Positions 39,960 through 40,275 of a stretch of 40,275 bases of DNA are shown piece after piece (position 1 is the stretch's first letter; every line of letters starts with the position of its first letter). The position numbers and the translations under genes were made by a program. The notes under the pieces were generated by a model. The model worked only from the letters and a program-made list of their open reading frames with translations. It had not been told where the DNA came from and ran no database searches. This stretch comes from Bacillota bacterium (GTDB lineage Bacteria > Bacillota > UBA4882 > UBA10575): NCBI GenBank assembly GCA_012838955.1, contig DUOH01000010.1:1-40275 (forward strand), given 5' to 3'.

Positions 39960-40275
39960 ATGATCACCGGCGAGATCAAGAATAAAGTCGATAAAATATG
40001 GACCGACATCTGGGCGGGAGGAATCACTCAACCCCTGACTGTAATAGAGCAGTTGACCTACTTGATGTTTATCCGTGCCCTGGATGAAAAGGAGATCGAA
40101 AACGAAAGTCTGGAAGCCCTGGGGGTGGAAGTGCCGAAGATTTTCCCACAAACCCCGGAAGGACAAGCCATGCGCTGGTCCAAGTTTAAGGATAAGGATG
40201 CGCGGGAGATTTTTGAGCTCGTCAGGGATAAAGTCTTTCCTTTTATTAAATCTTTGAACGGGAATGCGGAGTCCG
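39960..40275 (+). CDS. hsdM: type I restriction-modification methyltransferase subunit HsdM, N-terminal part (runs off window)
   Basis: The frame is open from the ATG at 39960 to the right edge (105 codons). It begins MITGEIKNKVDKIWTDIWAG, then GITQPLTVIEQLTYLMFIRA, LDEKEIENES and MRWSKFKDKDAREIFELVRD. This is the HsdM_N helical domain that precedes the N6-adenine methyltransferase domain in type I systems. GAGGAG lies nine bases before the ATG. The catalytic NPPF motif would come later, outside the window, as would hsdS and hsdR, so completeness cannot be judged. Confidence 0.9.
   Translation, partial: MITGEIKNKVDKIWTDIWAGGITQPLTVIEQLTYLMFIRALDEKEIENESLEALGVEVPKIFPQTPEGQAMRWSKFKDKDAREIFELVRDKVFPFIKSLNGNAES

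Overview
The window looks like the chromosome of an anaerobic, probably spore-forming Firmicute of the class Clostridia. The signs are an [FeFe]-hydrogenase maturase (HydE), rubredoxin, a T-box leader, TPP riboswitches, an ECF vitamin transporter, a Spo0E-like protein, DUF2935 and DUF3842 proteins, strong AGGAGG ribosome sites and many U-tailed terminators. No rRNA, tRNA, CRISPR array or insertion sequence was recognised. The genus cannot be fixed from the sequence alone.

Layout. 1-2.7 kb: a cut-off LysR regulator, then cysteine metabolism, with a CymR-like Rrf2 repressor and a collapsed patB remnant divergent from cysK. 2.7-4.0 kb: hydE. 4.0-9.0 kb: an iron block with a DtxR-type operator, feoA, feoB, a nicotianamine-synthase-like or methyltransferase protein, a YbhN-like flippase, a CDP-alcohol phosphatidyltransferase and, convergent, a DtxR regulator. 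9.4 kb: rubredoxin. 10-12 kb: trpB2 on the minus strand behind a tryptophan T-box. 12.1-13.9 kb: an ABC exporter. 14.0-19.8 kb: two nearly identical TPP riboswitches in series, then thiM, a thiamine-binding protein gene, thiE, a HAD phosphatase, thiC and thiD. 20-21.2 kb: a broken MFS gene. 21.6-23.5 kb: an HTH-Uma2 fusion and two small membrane proteins behind an unclassified structured leader. 23.7-26 kb: a secreted GH10 xylanase. 26.3-29.7 kb: a TAXI-type TRAP transporter. 29.8-31.4 kb: cupin and DUF2935 proteins. 31.5-33.7 kb: an ArsR-like regulator with a Cys/His-rich tail and an ABC-2 exporter behind a 28-bp perfect palindrome. 33.7-35.3 kb: an XRE regulator, a structured non-coding block, a Spo0E-like protein and DUF3842. 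35.3-39.7 kb: an ECF transporter with its S component and a fused kinase. 39.96 kb to the end: the start of a type I restriction-modification operon.

How it fits together. Cysteine synthase and its repressor share a promoter region with matching operator-like sequence. Iron uptake carries a good DtxR/IdeR-type box, and the DtxR gene closes the same block, which suggests the three membrane or lipid genes after feoB belong to an iron response. The thiamine set makes the pyrimidine half de novo (ThiC, ThiD) but only salvages the thiazole (ThiM), unless thiazole genes lie elsewhere. The ECF operon ends in a kinase that may trap the imported vitamin. Most promising for new biology are the feo-linked lipid cassette, the leader before the two small membrane proteins, the ECF leader plus fused kinase, and the ArsR-like regulator with the unusual tail.
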